Assembly (NCBI GenBank): GCA_035652435.1
Contig: DASRDU010000178.1
Location: 1-64,000, forward strand
DNA: 64,000 nucleotides
Direction of reading: 5' to 3'
Source: DASRDU01 sp035652435
Lineage (GTDB): Bacteria > Acidobacteriota > Blastocatellia > RBC074
This document shows, one piece after another, positions 1 to 9,046 of the stretch (position 1 is its first letter; the number at the start of each line of letters is the position of its first letter). A program made the position numbers and the translations under genes. The notes under the pieces were generated by a model that made no database searches, was not told where the DNA came from, and saw nothing but the letters and a program-made list of their open reading frames with translations.

Positions 1-1
1 C

Positions 2-439
2 CAGCGCAACTTCACGACGAGCTTCGAACTGACCGTCGCGCGCAGCATCACTTCGCGGGCGCAGCTCTACGTCGTGCCGACCGTCTCGATCAACAACCGG
101 CCGTTCGGGCCGCGGATCTTCAACCTGCCGGGCGAGACGACGTTCGCGCTGGGCGTGGGCGGGGCGGTCAACATCCGGCCGTCGGTGGCATTGATGGCGG
201 AGGCGAACATGCGGGTCAACGAGGAAGGGAGGTTCGGGTCGAGTCGTCCGGCGTTCGGGTTCGGGATCGAGAAGGCGAGCATCTCGCGGCGGCACGCCTT
301 CAGCCTGGTGTTCAGCAACGGGGCAGGGACGACGATGTCGCAGCGGAGCGCGACGCGGGCGTCGCTGCTGGGTTCGTTCGCGGCAGAGTCGTTCGAGGGG
401 CTGACGATTGGCTTCAACCTGACGCGCAGAGTGTTCTGA
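2..439 (+). CDS. C-terminal part of an outer-membrane beta-barrel protein (DUF5777-like)
   Basis: The reading frame is open from the first bases of the window to a TGA at 437-439, so only the last 145 or so residues are present and the start lies upstream. The visible part has alternating hydrophobic/polar strands separated by Gly/Asn turns (for example AQLYVVPTVSINNRPFGPR, then GVGGAVNIRPSVALMAEANM) and ends in Phe (LTRRVF), as is usual for outer-membrane barrel proteins. The strand pattern resembles DUF5777-type barrels common in Acidobacteriota and Bacteroidota; the barrel call is fairly firm, the family name is from memory. Confidence 0.6.
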   Translation, partial: QRNFTTSFELTVARSITSRAQLYVVPTVSINNRPFGPRIFNLPGETTFALGVGGAVNIRPSVALMAEANMRVNEEGRFGSSRPAFGFGIEKASISRRHAFSLVFSNGAGTTMSQRSATRASLLGSFAAESFEGLTIGFNLTRRVF

Positions 440-450
440 TTGATTTTGAT

Positions 451-552
451 GGTGCTGATCCGAGAGCGGTAGCGGACGAGTGAGCAAAAGCCGAACGCTG
501 ATCGGTCATTCTGCCGCGTTCACTTGCCCGCCACCGCTCTCGGATCAGCACC
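451..552. repeat. Long inverted repeat A downstream of the barrel gene
   Basis: A perfect 20-base inverted repeat has arms at 451-470 and 533-552; with one mismatch the arms extend inward to 475 and 528 (25 bases). The loop between the perfect arms is 62 bases. The left arm contains GAGCGGTAGCG (464-474), which recurs in the palindrome at 50546-50633. It starts 12 bases after the upstream stop codon and has no T-tract, so it looks like a dispersed palindromic repeat rather than a simple terminator. Confidence 0.8.
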
Positions 553-618
553 GTTATTCTGAATGCGGAGAGACAACCGCACTGAGATCAGAATCAGACC
601 CTGAGAGCCGTTGCCGGA

Positions 619-744
619 AAGCCGTCAGATGGGAGACAGGAGAAAACGGGGCGCGCAGAGGTCGGGCGGTCACCTGGAGGGGATAGCCGTCTGTTCCGTC
701 GTTACTGTTCGTCCCGTTTTCTCCTGTCTCCCATCTGACGGCTT
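619..744. repeat. Long inverted repeat B (32-base perfect arms)
   Basis: A perfect 32-base inverted repeat has arms at 619-650 and 713-744, separated by 62 bases, the same loop length as the neighbouring repeat at 451-552. The arms are purine-rich on one strand (core GGGAGACAGGAG) and differ in sequence from repeat A. Together the two palindromes fill most of the 431-base gene-free stretch 440-870; I see no convincing gene in it. Confidence 0.85.
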
Positions 745-870
745 CGCCCTGACCGGGGTCAGGCTCATTATCCACCATGCCCCTCCGACAGGCGTCTGTT
801 TGCATTTACTGAAACGGCGTGGCACATTCCGGTTCCGGACTGAACATCCCTGTCAGAACTCGGGAAAAAT

Positions 871-2331
<1,461 letters not shown>

Positions 2332-2420
2332 ATGGAATGGGGATTGGACGGGACGGAGACAAACTGATCCGTCACCATCCGTCGCATCCGTGCGATCCGT
2401 ATTCCATTACCAGTTTGAAC

Positions 2421-3182
2421 ATGAAACTGAAATCCCACAGAACAATTCTGCTCGCGCTGATCATCACCGCCTTTATGCCGCCTTTGAATTCTGCGCCAGT
2501 CGTTGCCGGCGGCGGAAAGGCTCCGGCACAGGTCAGAGTCACGGGCCGGGTTGAATTGCTCAATTCAAAAGTGAAGGCGCGGAACGGCAACGTTGATGCG
2601 AGCGGCGTGGTGGTCTGGCTCGAACCGCTCGACGGCAATGGCTCGCGCGGGCCGCGGGCGCGACAGAAACTTCTTCAGCGCGGCAAACGGTTCACGCCGC
2701 ATGTCATGGCGGTCGAGCGCGGCACCGAGATTGACTTCCCGAACCTCGACCCGTTCTTCCACAACGTCTTCTCGCTCTACGACGGCAAGCGGTTTGACCT
2801 CGGGCTCTACGCGAGCGGCGAAACGCGGCCCGTCGTCTTCAACCGGGTCGGCGTCTCGTACATCTTCTGCAACATTCACCCGCAGATGAGCGCCATCGTC
2901 GTGACGCTCGACACGCCGTACTTCGCCGTCAGCGATCAGGGCGGCAACGTGACGATCAACGACGTGCCCGAGGGCCGCTACCAGCTGAAGGTCTGGCACG
3001 AGCGGACGAGCGACGAGGAGCTGGCCGCGCAATCGCGCGTCGTGCGCCTCGCGGCGGGCTCGAGCGCCGACCTCGGCGCGATCCGGCTCAATGAAGCAGG
3101 CTATATGCCCCGACCGCATCAGAATAAACATGGCGGGCAGTATGACAACGAACACGACAAGCCAGTCTACAAACGTCCGTGA
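2421..3182 (+). CDS. Secreted cupredoxin-domain protein
   Basis: The protein is 253 residues when started at the ATG at 2421, which puts a clear signal peptide (KLKSHRTILLALIITAF) at the N-terminus; a longer frame from 2328 would bury it. The mature part has a blue-copper-like fold with the ligand set His114 (PFFHNVF), Cys150, His153 and Met156 (CNIHPQM), followed by a beta-rich extension (NVTINDVPEGRYQLKVWHE) like a carboxypeptidase-regulatory domain. Such proteins are often annotated as plastocyanin- or methylamine-utilisation-like. It probably binds copper in the periplasm. Its 3' end overlaps the start of the kinase gene by about 50 bases, suggesting coupled translation. The partner protein is unknown. 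Confidence 0.8.
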   Translation: MKLKSHRTILLALIITAFMPPLNSAPVVAGGGKAPAQVRVTGRVELLNSKVKARNGNVDASGVVVWLEPLDGNGSRGPRARQKLLQRGKRFTPHVMAVERGTEIDFPNLDPFFHNVFSLYDGKRFDLGLYASGETRPVVFNRVGVSYIFCNIHPQMSAIVVTLDTPYFAVSDQGGNVTINDVPEGRYQLKVWHERTSDEELAAQSRVVRLAAGSSADLGAIRLNEAGYMPRPHQNKHGGQYDNEHDKPVYKRP

Positions 3183-4962
3183 AGCGTTTGCGCGGGCCGG
3201 CAGGTTCAGGCTGCGCGACAGGTTGTTTCTAGCCTCGGCGCTGCTCTCGACTTCGATCCTGCTGATCGCTGCCTGGGTCATCAACAACCAGGTCGTCCGG
3301 CAGGCGCGGCAGCAGGTGCAGACCGAAGTCCAGGACCTGCTGCCCGTTTACAACGCGGTCTGGGAGGAGAACGCGCGCAGTCTGGCGACGCTCGGGCAGA
3401 CGATGGCCAATTCGCCGAACGTCAAAATCATCTTCGGCAACGAGCGGGCGGCGCGCGACCGCGAGACGATCCGCGAGATGATCGCGGATTTCGGCGGCGA
3501 CCTGGCGTCGCGGGTTGATCTGGTGCTGATCACCGACGGCGCGGGGAAGATTACCTTCGCCGAGATGCGCGGGAATGACGCCCCGCCGGTCACCGACCTC
3601 ACCGCCGCGCGCGCCGTCGCCGACTCTCAGCAGCAGCGCCAGTGCTTCGCGATCTTCGGCGGCAGGCTCTTCCAGCTCTCGCTGACGCCGATCCTGCTGC
3701 AATCGGGCAGCGACGAATACCAGAACACGCTCGCCGTGCTGGGCACCGGACTCGAACTCAGCCGCGCCGTCGCCGGGGAGATCCGCAATCGCGTTCACAG
3801 CGACGTTGTCTTTCTGACGGGCGAGCGTATTTATGCTTCATCACTCGCGCCCGAGGCCGAAGCCGGTGTGGCACAGGCCGTCACCGCGCCTGAAATCAAC
3901 CGGGCCGACCCCGCCAGACCGGTTGAAGTCAGAGTCGGCGGCCAGCCCAACCTGGCATTCTCGCGACAGCTCCCCGGCTTTGACGGGCAGCGCGTCGGCC
4001 AGGTCGTCGTACTCAGGTCGCTCGCCGGCGCCGGCAGGTTGTTCCGCTCAATCTCAAATCTGTTGCTGCTGCTCTGGACGGTGAGCATCGCGGCGGCGTT
4101 CGCCTTCAGCTTCCTGATCGCCCGGCGGATCACCCGGCCGATGGGAGCGCTGATGGCCGGGACGCGCGAATACGGGCGCGGCAATTACGATTACGAAATC
4201 AAGGCCGACACGCACGGCGAACTCGGCGAGCTGGCGGGCGCTTTCGACCAGATGCGCCGCTCGCTCAAACAGACCCAGGCCGAGCTGCTCAAGCGCGAGC
4301 GGCTGGCGACCATCGGGCAGATGGCCGGCTCGATCGTGCATGATTTGCGCAACCCGCTGGCGACGATTTCGACCGCCGCGGAAATGCTCAACCGCGCCGG
4401 CCTGGCGCCCGAGCGCCGGCAGACGCTGCTCGAAAGCCAGTTGCGCGCGTCGCAGCGCATGCACGAGATGCTGCGCGGGCTGCTGGATTTCACCCGCGGT
4501 AGTTATAACCTCGAACTGGAGCCCCATTCGCTCGGGTCGCTAGTCGAACGCGCGGTGAAGGGAATCGGCACGAACGCCGCCCGCGCGAGTATAGTCATTG
4601 AAACTGACGTCGCCGCCGATCTGTTTGTCAGAGCCGACGCCGGGCAGTTGCGGCGCGTGTTCGAGAACCTGCTGACCAACGCCGTTCAGGCGATGCCTGA
4701 TGGCGGCAGGGTCGCGATCACCGCCATCCGCGAGGGTGATCACGCGCGAATTGATGTGGCGGATGACGGCCCCGGCATCCCGGCGGAAATTCGCGAGCGA
4801 CTCTTCGAGCCGTTCGTCAGTCACGGCAAACTGGGCGGCACGGGCCTCGGGCTTGCGATTGCCCAAAGCATCGTCGAAGCGCACGGCGGGTCAATCGGTC
4901 TGGACCCGGCGGCGACGCGCGGCGCGAAATTTTTCATCACTCTGCCCCTTGATTCTGTGTAA
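3130..4962 (+). CDS. Membrane sensor histidine kinase (HAMP, HisKA, HATPase)
   Basis: About 610 residues. A first membrane segment (about 32-51) is followed by a roughly 260-residue extracytoplasmic sensor domain, a second membrane segment (about 310-335), a HAMP linker, a HisKA domain with the H-box SIVHDLRNPL (His near 404) and an HATPase domain with N-box NLLTNAVQAMPDGG, DDGPGIP and GGTGLGLAI. The start is uncertain: ATGs at 3091, 3130 and 3142 all overlap the cupredoxin gene, and none has a strong ribosome site. It is most likely the kinase for the NtrC-type regulator at 871 and possibly for the receiver protein that follows. Confidence 0.9.
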   Translation: MAGSMTTNTTSQSTNVREAFARAGRFRLRDRLFLASALLSTSILLIAAWVINNQVVRQARQQVQTEVQDLLPVYNAVWEENARSLATLGQTMANSPNVKIIFGNERAARDRETIREMIADFGGDLASRVDLVLITDGAGKITFAEMRGNDAPPVTDLTAARAVADSQQQRQCFAIFGGRLFQLSLTPILLQSGSDEYQNTLAVLGTGLELSRAVAGEIRNRVHSDVVFLTGERIYASSLAPEAEAGVAQAVTAPEINRADPARPVEVRVGGQPNLAFSRQLPGFDGQRVGQVVVLRSLAGAGRLFRSISNLLLLLWTVSIAAAFAFSFLIARRITRPMGALMAGTREYGRGNYDYEIKADTHGELGELAGAFDQMRRSLKQTQAELLKRERLATIGQMAGSIVHDLRNPLATISTAAEMLNRAGLAPERRQTLLESQLRASQRMHEMLRGLLDFTRGSYNLELEPHSLGSLVERAVKGIGTNAARASIVIETDVAADLFVRADAGQLRRVFENLLTNAVQAMPDGGRVAITAIREGDHARIDVADDGPGIPAEIRERLFEPFVSHGKLGGTGLGLAIAQSIVEAHGGSIGLDPAATRGAKFFITLPLDSV

Positions 4963-5007
4963 CGCGATCCCCCGGTCGCGCACGCACTGGTTCTCCAGGA
5001 GGGCGAT

Positions 5008-5376
5008 ATGCCGATCAGAATATTGCTGGTTGATGATGACGAGGCCTTCCGCTCGGTGACGGCGATTGCGCTGGAGAGCGAAGGCTGCGTGGTGGACGAG
5101 GCCAATGACGGTTACACCGCGCTCGCCGTGTTGCAGCACGAACACCCGGACGTGGTCGTCTGCGACCTGAACATGCCGGGGCTCGACGGGCGCGAACTCT
5201 GCCACCGCGTGCGCTCGAACCCGCGTCTCGCGGACGTGCGTCTGGTCGTCCTTTCCGCGCTGATCGAGCCGGACGGCTCGGGCATCCCGCCGAACCTCGA
5301 AGCCGACTGCTGTCTGAGCAAGCAGACCCATTTCTCGCGGCTGATCGCCCAGCTGGAATCACTGACCAGGCGGTAA
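5008..5376 (+). CDS. Single-domain response regulator (receiver only)
   Basis: A 122-residue stand-alone receiver domain with the acidic pocket Asp10-Asp11, phospho-acceptor Asp53 (VCDLNMPGLDG), Ser/Thr position at LSAL and Lys105. It has no output domain, so it acts by protein contact or in a phosphorelay. A strong ribosome site (AGGAGGG, 4997-5003) sets the start. It follows the kinase gene by 45 bases and is likely co-transcribed with it. Confidence 0.88.
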   Translation: MPIRILLVDDDEAFRSVTAIALESEGCVVDEANDGYTALAVLQHEHPDVVVCDLNMPGLDGRELCHRVRSNPRLADVRLVVLSALIEPDGSGIPPNLEADCCLSKQTHFSRLIAQLESLTRR

Positions 5377-5424
5377 GCCCGGGCCCGGACACCGGAACCC
5401 TTTCCCCTCCCCCGGAGTTCACTT

Positions 5425-7035
5425 ATGAAAAAGAAAAGCCTGATCGTCTGCGCCGTGATGCTGTTGCTTTCAGCCACAGTCGCCGTCCACGCCGCGCCGT
5501 CCAAACGCAAACCCAGGCGCTCCGCCCGCCCGCCAGACGGCGAACTCCGCGAACTCCTGCGCCGCACCGAGCAGATCGTCGAGCAGGCCCAGGCCGAAGC
5601 GAGCCGCGCCCGCCAGCAGAGCGAGGAACTGCAACGACGACTTGAAGAGAACACCAGTGAACTGGCCAGACTGCGGCAAGCGATTGCGGATTACGGATCC
5701 CGGATTGCGGAATTGAAATCGGAAGGGCCCCATACAAAACCTGCCACTGAACCAGTTCAACCGGGGCAATCGGTGCAGCCAGCGCAGACTGAACAATCCG
5801 CAATCCGCGATCCGCAATCCGCAATCGAAGAGCGGCTCGACCGGTTGCAGGAGCAGGTCGAGGTTCACACGGAGCAGATCAGGGAACACGCGCAGACGAA
5901 AGTGGAGAGCGATTCAAAATTTCGCGTGCGCCTGTTCGGCATGATCCTGGCCAACACGTACTTCAACACCAATGACAGCTCGCTGAGCGACGTGCCGCTC
6001 TCCGCGCCGCCGCCCGGCTCGATTGTCAGGAAGAACAATTTCGGGGCGATGCTGCGCCAGACCAGAATCGGGCTGGCGATGCAGGGACCGCGTCTGGCCG
6101 CCACCCTGGGCGAAGCGCGGCTGAGCGCCGAGGCGGAGTTTGATTTCTGGGGCGGCACGGGCGGGCGGGCGGACGGTGACGTACTCGGGTCGTTGCGCGT
6201 GATCACGGCCTCGGCGCGGCTCGACTGGGAACGCACCGCGCTCGTCGTGGGCCAGCGCCAGCCGCTCGTCTCGCCGCTCAACCCGACTTCGATTGCCGCG
6301 GCCTGGTTCCCGCCGCTCGCCGGCGCGGGCAACCTGTGGCAGTGGCGGCCGCAGATCACGCTGGAACATCGCGCCCGGGTGGATGATTCATCGGAGCTGA
6401 TCGTTCAGGGGGGCCTGATGACGCCCTTCGGCGAATCGCTGCAGGGCGTGCCGATTGAAGGCGGCCCAGGGTACGAATCGCGCGTCGCCTTCCGCCGCAA
6501 TCTGGATTCGGACAAGCGCGTCGAATTCGGATTCGGCGGGTACATTCATCGCCGGCCTTTTTCACTCGACCGCCACGTCAATTCATTCGCCTTCACCGGC
6601 GACTGGGTCGTCCCGCTCGGCGGCCGCGTCGAGTTGAGCGGCGAGGCTTTCTACGGGCAGGCGATTACGCTCGGTGAGCGGGGCGGCAGCCGGAATGACC
6701 GCCTCTTTGCTGTCTCGGGCCCGCTCGACAGTCCGGCGACCACGATTCGCGGAGTCCATTCCGCGGGCGGCTGGGCGCAGCTTGCGATCAAAGCGCGCCC
6801 CGATCTCGATTTCAACTTCGCCTACGGGCAGGAGGACCCGCGCAACCGGGATCTTTCCGTCGCGCTTCAGAACCCCGCCACGCGCCTCAAAAACCAGGTC
6901 GCTTCGGCCAACTTCATCTGGCAGCTGCGCCACAACTTTCTCGTCTCGCTGGAATATCGCCGGCTGTGGACGAGGTATCCGGCCAGAGAGCAGACCAGTA
7001 ACCATTACAATCTGGCCGTGGGGTATGTGTTCTGA
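5425..7035 (+). CDS. Coiled-coil outer-membrane porin-like barrel protein
   Basis: The 536-residue product has a signal peptide (KKKSLIVCAVMLLLSATVAVHA), a charged coiled-coil region (about 38-95 and 130-155) and a C-terminal beta-barrel (about 165-536) ending in Phe (AVGYVF). The architecture recalls porins that combine a periplasmic coiled coil with a barrel. Residues 86-134 are encoded by an inverted repeat (5681-5827) that seems to have been inserted in frame. Being in the same run as the kinase, regulators and cupredoxin, it may carry the solute that the system senses; that is inference. Substrate unknown. Confidence 0.75.
   Translation: MKKKSLIVCAVMLLLSATVAVHAAPSKRKPRRSARPPDGELRELLRRTEQIVEQAQAEASRARQQSEELQRRLEENTSELARLRQAIADYGSRIAELKSEGPHTKPATEPVQPGQSVQPAQTEQSAIRDPQSAIEERLDRLQEQVEVHTEQIREHAQTKVESDSKFRVRLFGMILANTYFNTNDSSLSDVPLSAPPPGSIVRKNNFGAMLRQTRIGLAMQGPRLAATLGEARLSAEAEFDFWGGTGGRADGDVLGSLRVITASARLDWERTALVVGQRQPLVSPLNPTSIAAAWFPPLAGAGNLWQWRPQITLEHRARVDDSSELIVQGGLMTPFGESLQGVPIEGGPGYESRVAFRRNLDSDKRVEFGFGGYIHRRPFSLDRHVNSFAFTGDWVVPLGGRVELSGEAFYGQAITLGERGGSRNDRLFAVSGPLDSPATTIRGVHSAGGWAQLAIKARPDLDFNFAYGQEDPRNRDLSVALQNPATRLKNQVASANFIWQLRHNFLVSLEYRRLWTRYPAREQTSNHYNLAVGYVF
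5681..5827. repeat. Inverted repeat inside the porin gene
   Basis: Arms at 5681-5710 and 5798-5827 are 30 bases each and match at 28 positions as an inverted repeat. Both are built from the unit GCGGATT/AATCCGC. The same unit forms the intergenic repeat at 17096-17186. Its 147 bases are a multiple of three and keep the porin frame open, giving the linker peptides QAIADYGSRIAEL and SAIRDPQSAIEE. Confidence 0.8.
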
Positions 7036-7099
7036 AGCGTTTCGCCGGAAAAGATGGTGAACAGGCCGCCACGTCCGGAGGCGCAGAGAAATCACCCGT

Positions 7100-8065
7100 A
7101 TGTCTTCCAGTGAAGCACGACAAGCCCCGCCGTCTGATGCGGTCGCGCGGCTGCTCGGCGCCGTCTTCGGGGCGCGCCGCGTGGCCGGCATTCAGATGCT
7201 TTCAGAGGGCCTCTGCAATTTCAATTACAAGGTTGATCTTGACTCCGGTGCCGAATCCGTCCTGCTCAGAATCTACGGCCGTGACCCGGATGCGTGCCGG
7301 AAGGAAGCTCGCCTCCTTGGGCTGCTCAAGGATGTGATCCCCGTGCCGGAAGTTCTGCAGGTATCGGCGGACGGTCTTGATGGCGTCGGCCCGTTCATCG
7401 TCCTGCGGTACGTTGAAGGGATCACTTTCCGGCAGTTGAGAAGGACTCGGGATCGAGAAGCAGTCGCGCAGGCGGCGCACTCAATTGGGGAAACACTCGC
7501 CGCCCTTGGCCACTGTGAATTCCCGCACCACGGTGCGCCCGGCCCGGCCGCTGGTGGTCACCTTCTGAACGGCCCGCAGGCGATCCCGGAGTTCATTGAT
7601 TCGTGCCTCGCTTCGCCCGCGCTTCGCAGTCGTCTGGACGAAGAGACCTGCCGGCGCGTCCATGCGCTTGCCTGGTGCCGGGCGCGGGAACTCGACCGCC
7701 TGCGGGACGAAGCCTGTCTCGTGCATGGTGATTTCAACAACCGGAACGTTCTCGTCCGGCGTGAGCAGGGGCGCTGGCGCGTCGCCGCCGTCATTGACTG
7801 GGAGTTCGCGGCGTCAGGCTCGCCGCTCTTCGACATCGCGAGCTTCCTGCAATACGAGCGCCTGATGAGCCCTTCGCGGGAGCCACACTTCTCGCGCGGG
7901 TACAGGGACGGCGGCGGCAGGCTGCCCGAAGGGTGGTGGCAACTGGCGCGGGTCGTCGGCCTCGCCAGGCAGTGCGGGACGCTCGCCGGGGCCCACCTGC
8001 CGGCCGAAATCGCGACTGAGGTGGCGGGTCTCGTGCGAGAGACGATTCGGGAGAACCCGGGGTGA
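7100..8065 (+). CDS. Aminoglycoside phosphotransferase (APH)-family kinase
   Basis: A 321-residue protein-kinase-like phosphotransferase. The N-terminal lobe has the nucleotide-binding region SEGLCNFNYKV, with the conserved Lys replaced or shifted (VLLRIYG). The catalytic loop HGDFNNRNVLV starts near residue 209 and the metal-binding DWEFA near 233. The family phosphorylates small molecules such as aminoglycosides, homoserine, choline or macrolides; nothing here fixes the substrate, and antibiotic resistance should not be assumed. It starts 64 bases after the porin gene. Confidence 0.82.
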   Translation: MSSSEARQAPPSDAVARLLGAVFGARRVAGIQMLSEGLCNFNYKVDLDSGAESVLLRIYGRDPDACRKEARLLGLLKDVIPVPEVLQVSADGLDGVGPFIVLRYVEGITFRQLRRTRDREAVAQAAHSIGETLAALGHCEFPHHGAPGPAAGGHLLNGPQAIPEFIDSCLASPALRSRLDEETCRRVHALAWCRARELDRLRDEACLVHGDFNNRNVLVRREQGRWRVAAVIDWEFAASGSPLFDIASFLQYERLMSPSREPHFSRGYRDGGGRLPEGWWQLARVVGLARQCGTLAGAHLPAEIATEVAGLVRETIRENPG

Positions 8066-8100
8066 CCGGGGGCGTGAGGCCGTTGTCATTGTCTTCGCTT

Positions 8101-8895
8101 TCACTGTCTGGGGTATGAAGCCGCCAGCCTGAGTTCATGCCAGACCAGCATTTCCATCCCCTCGGCCTGTTCTTCGAGCCTCTGGAGGAAGAGGTCGCGC
8201 CATAACAGGCGTTGCTGCATGTCGGATGAAAGTGACTTGATGGCCCCCCGCTTGCTATATAAGAGCAGTTGCCGGTTGGTCTGATGCACCAGTTCGCTGA
8301 CCGTCCGCGCGCGTTCCAGATCGCCCAGGACGTGGACGGCATGCGCCAGCTCATGGCCCAGCACTTCCAGATAGCGCTCTTCCCGGCCGAGGCCCGCGAA
8401 CGGGATCAGGCCGGTGGAGTTCGGCGTCACGGAGCTGACCATGGCCCGGTCTATCACGTCCGGGAAGAGCCTGATGACGGCCTGGTGTTTCTTCCCCTCG
8501 GGGTCGAAATGCTCGATGTCAAAAGAGCCCGCGGTACAACCAATGATCCTGCCCGAGCTGACGATCTCGATGTAAATCACGTGACTGCTTTCCGCCGCCC
8601 ACTCCCACAGACTTCTGAGTGTCGGGTAGAGCGGCTGGTCATTGCAATCCACGGTATTAACGAGGCGCTCGATTGACTGCCAGCGCCGCAGATTTTTTTC
8701 GGAGAGTCGCTCGGTGCTGATGCCGCTCGCCGTCGCGCGGCGCGGGCGCGTGTGTTCGGCGCTCGCCCGTCCGAGCATGGTCGCGAGCAGCACGAGCAGG
8801 GCGACTGCCGACACGAGCCGCCGGGTTCTCGTCCGCCTCTCGGCGGAATTAAAGTTCGGGTGACTGGCGATTGAAATAACGACTCCACGTGACAT
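8101..8895 (-). CDS. Membrane-anchored HExxH metalloprotease-like protein
   Basis: 264 residues, with a basic N-terminus and one membrane segment or signal anchor (about 27-42, LVSAVALLVLLATMLG). The zinc motif HELAH is at 181-185, and a downstream EEQAE (241-245) could supply the third ligand, as in gluzincins. Two Cys (84 and 120) could form a disulfide outside the membrane. A possible ribosome site (AGAGGTG) precedes the ATG. I do not recognise a named family. It is transcribed towards the APH gene and looks monocistronic. Confidence 0.6.
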   Translation of the reverse strand: MSRGVVISIASHPNFNSAERRTRTRRLVSAVALLVLLATMLGRASAEHTRPRRATASGISTERLSEKNLRRWQSIERLVNTVDCNDQPLYPTLRSLWEWAAESSHVIYIEIVSSGRIIGCTAGSFDIEHFDPEGKKHQAVIRLFPDVIDRAMVSSVTPNSTGLIPFAGLGREERYLEVLGHELAHAVHVLGDLERARTVSELVHQTNRQLLLYSKRGAIKSLSSDMQQRLLWRDLFLQRLEEQAEGMEMLVWHELRLAASYPRQ

Positions 8896-9046
8896 GGCTT
8901 GAATTCACCTCTCTATAGCAAAGCTGTCCTGACAGGGAGCGAATGCGATTTCAGGGAGGATCGGTTCTGTAGATGCGGGGACGCATCCGGGGCAGAGACT
9001 AAAGCCGGAACGTATGCGCTGTCCGTCCGGCGCCGCAGGGGCCAGT

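Noticed and set aside
819..838. A TGGCAC word before the NtrC-type gene as a sigma-54 promoter
   Set aside because: The matching -12 TTGC element is missing at the required distance.
7100..8065. The APH-family protein as an antibiotic-resistance gene
   Set aside because: The family has many metabolic substrates, and no resistance context or mobile element is present.
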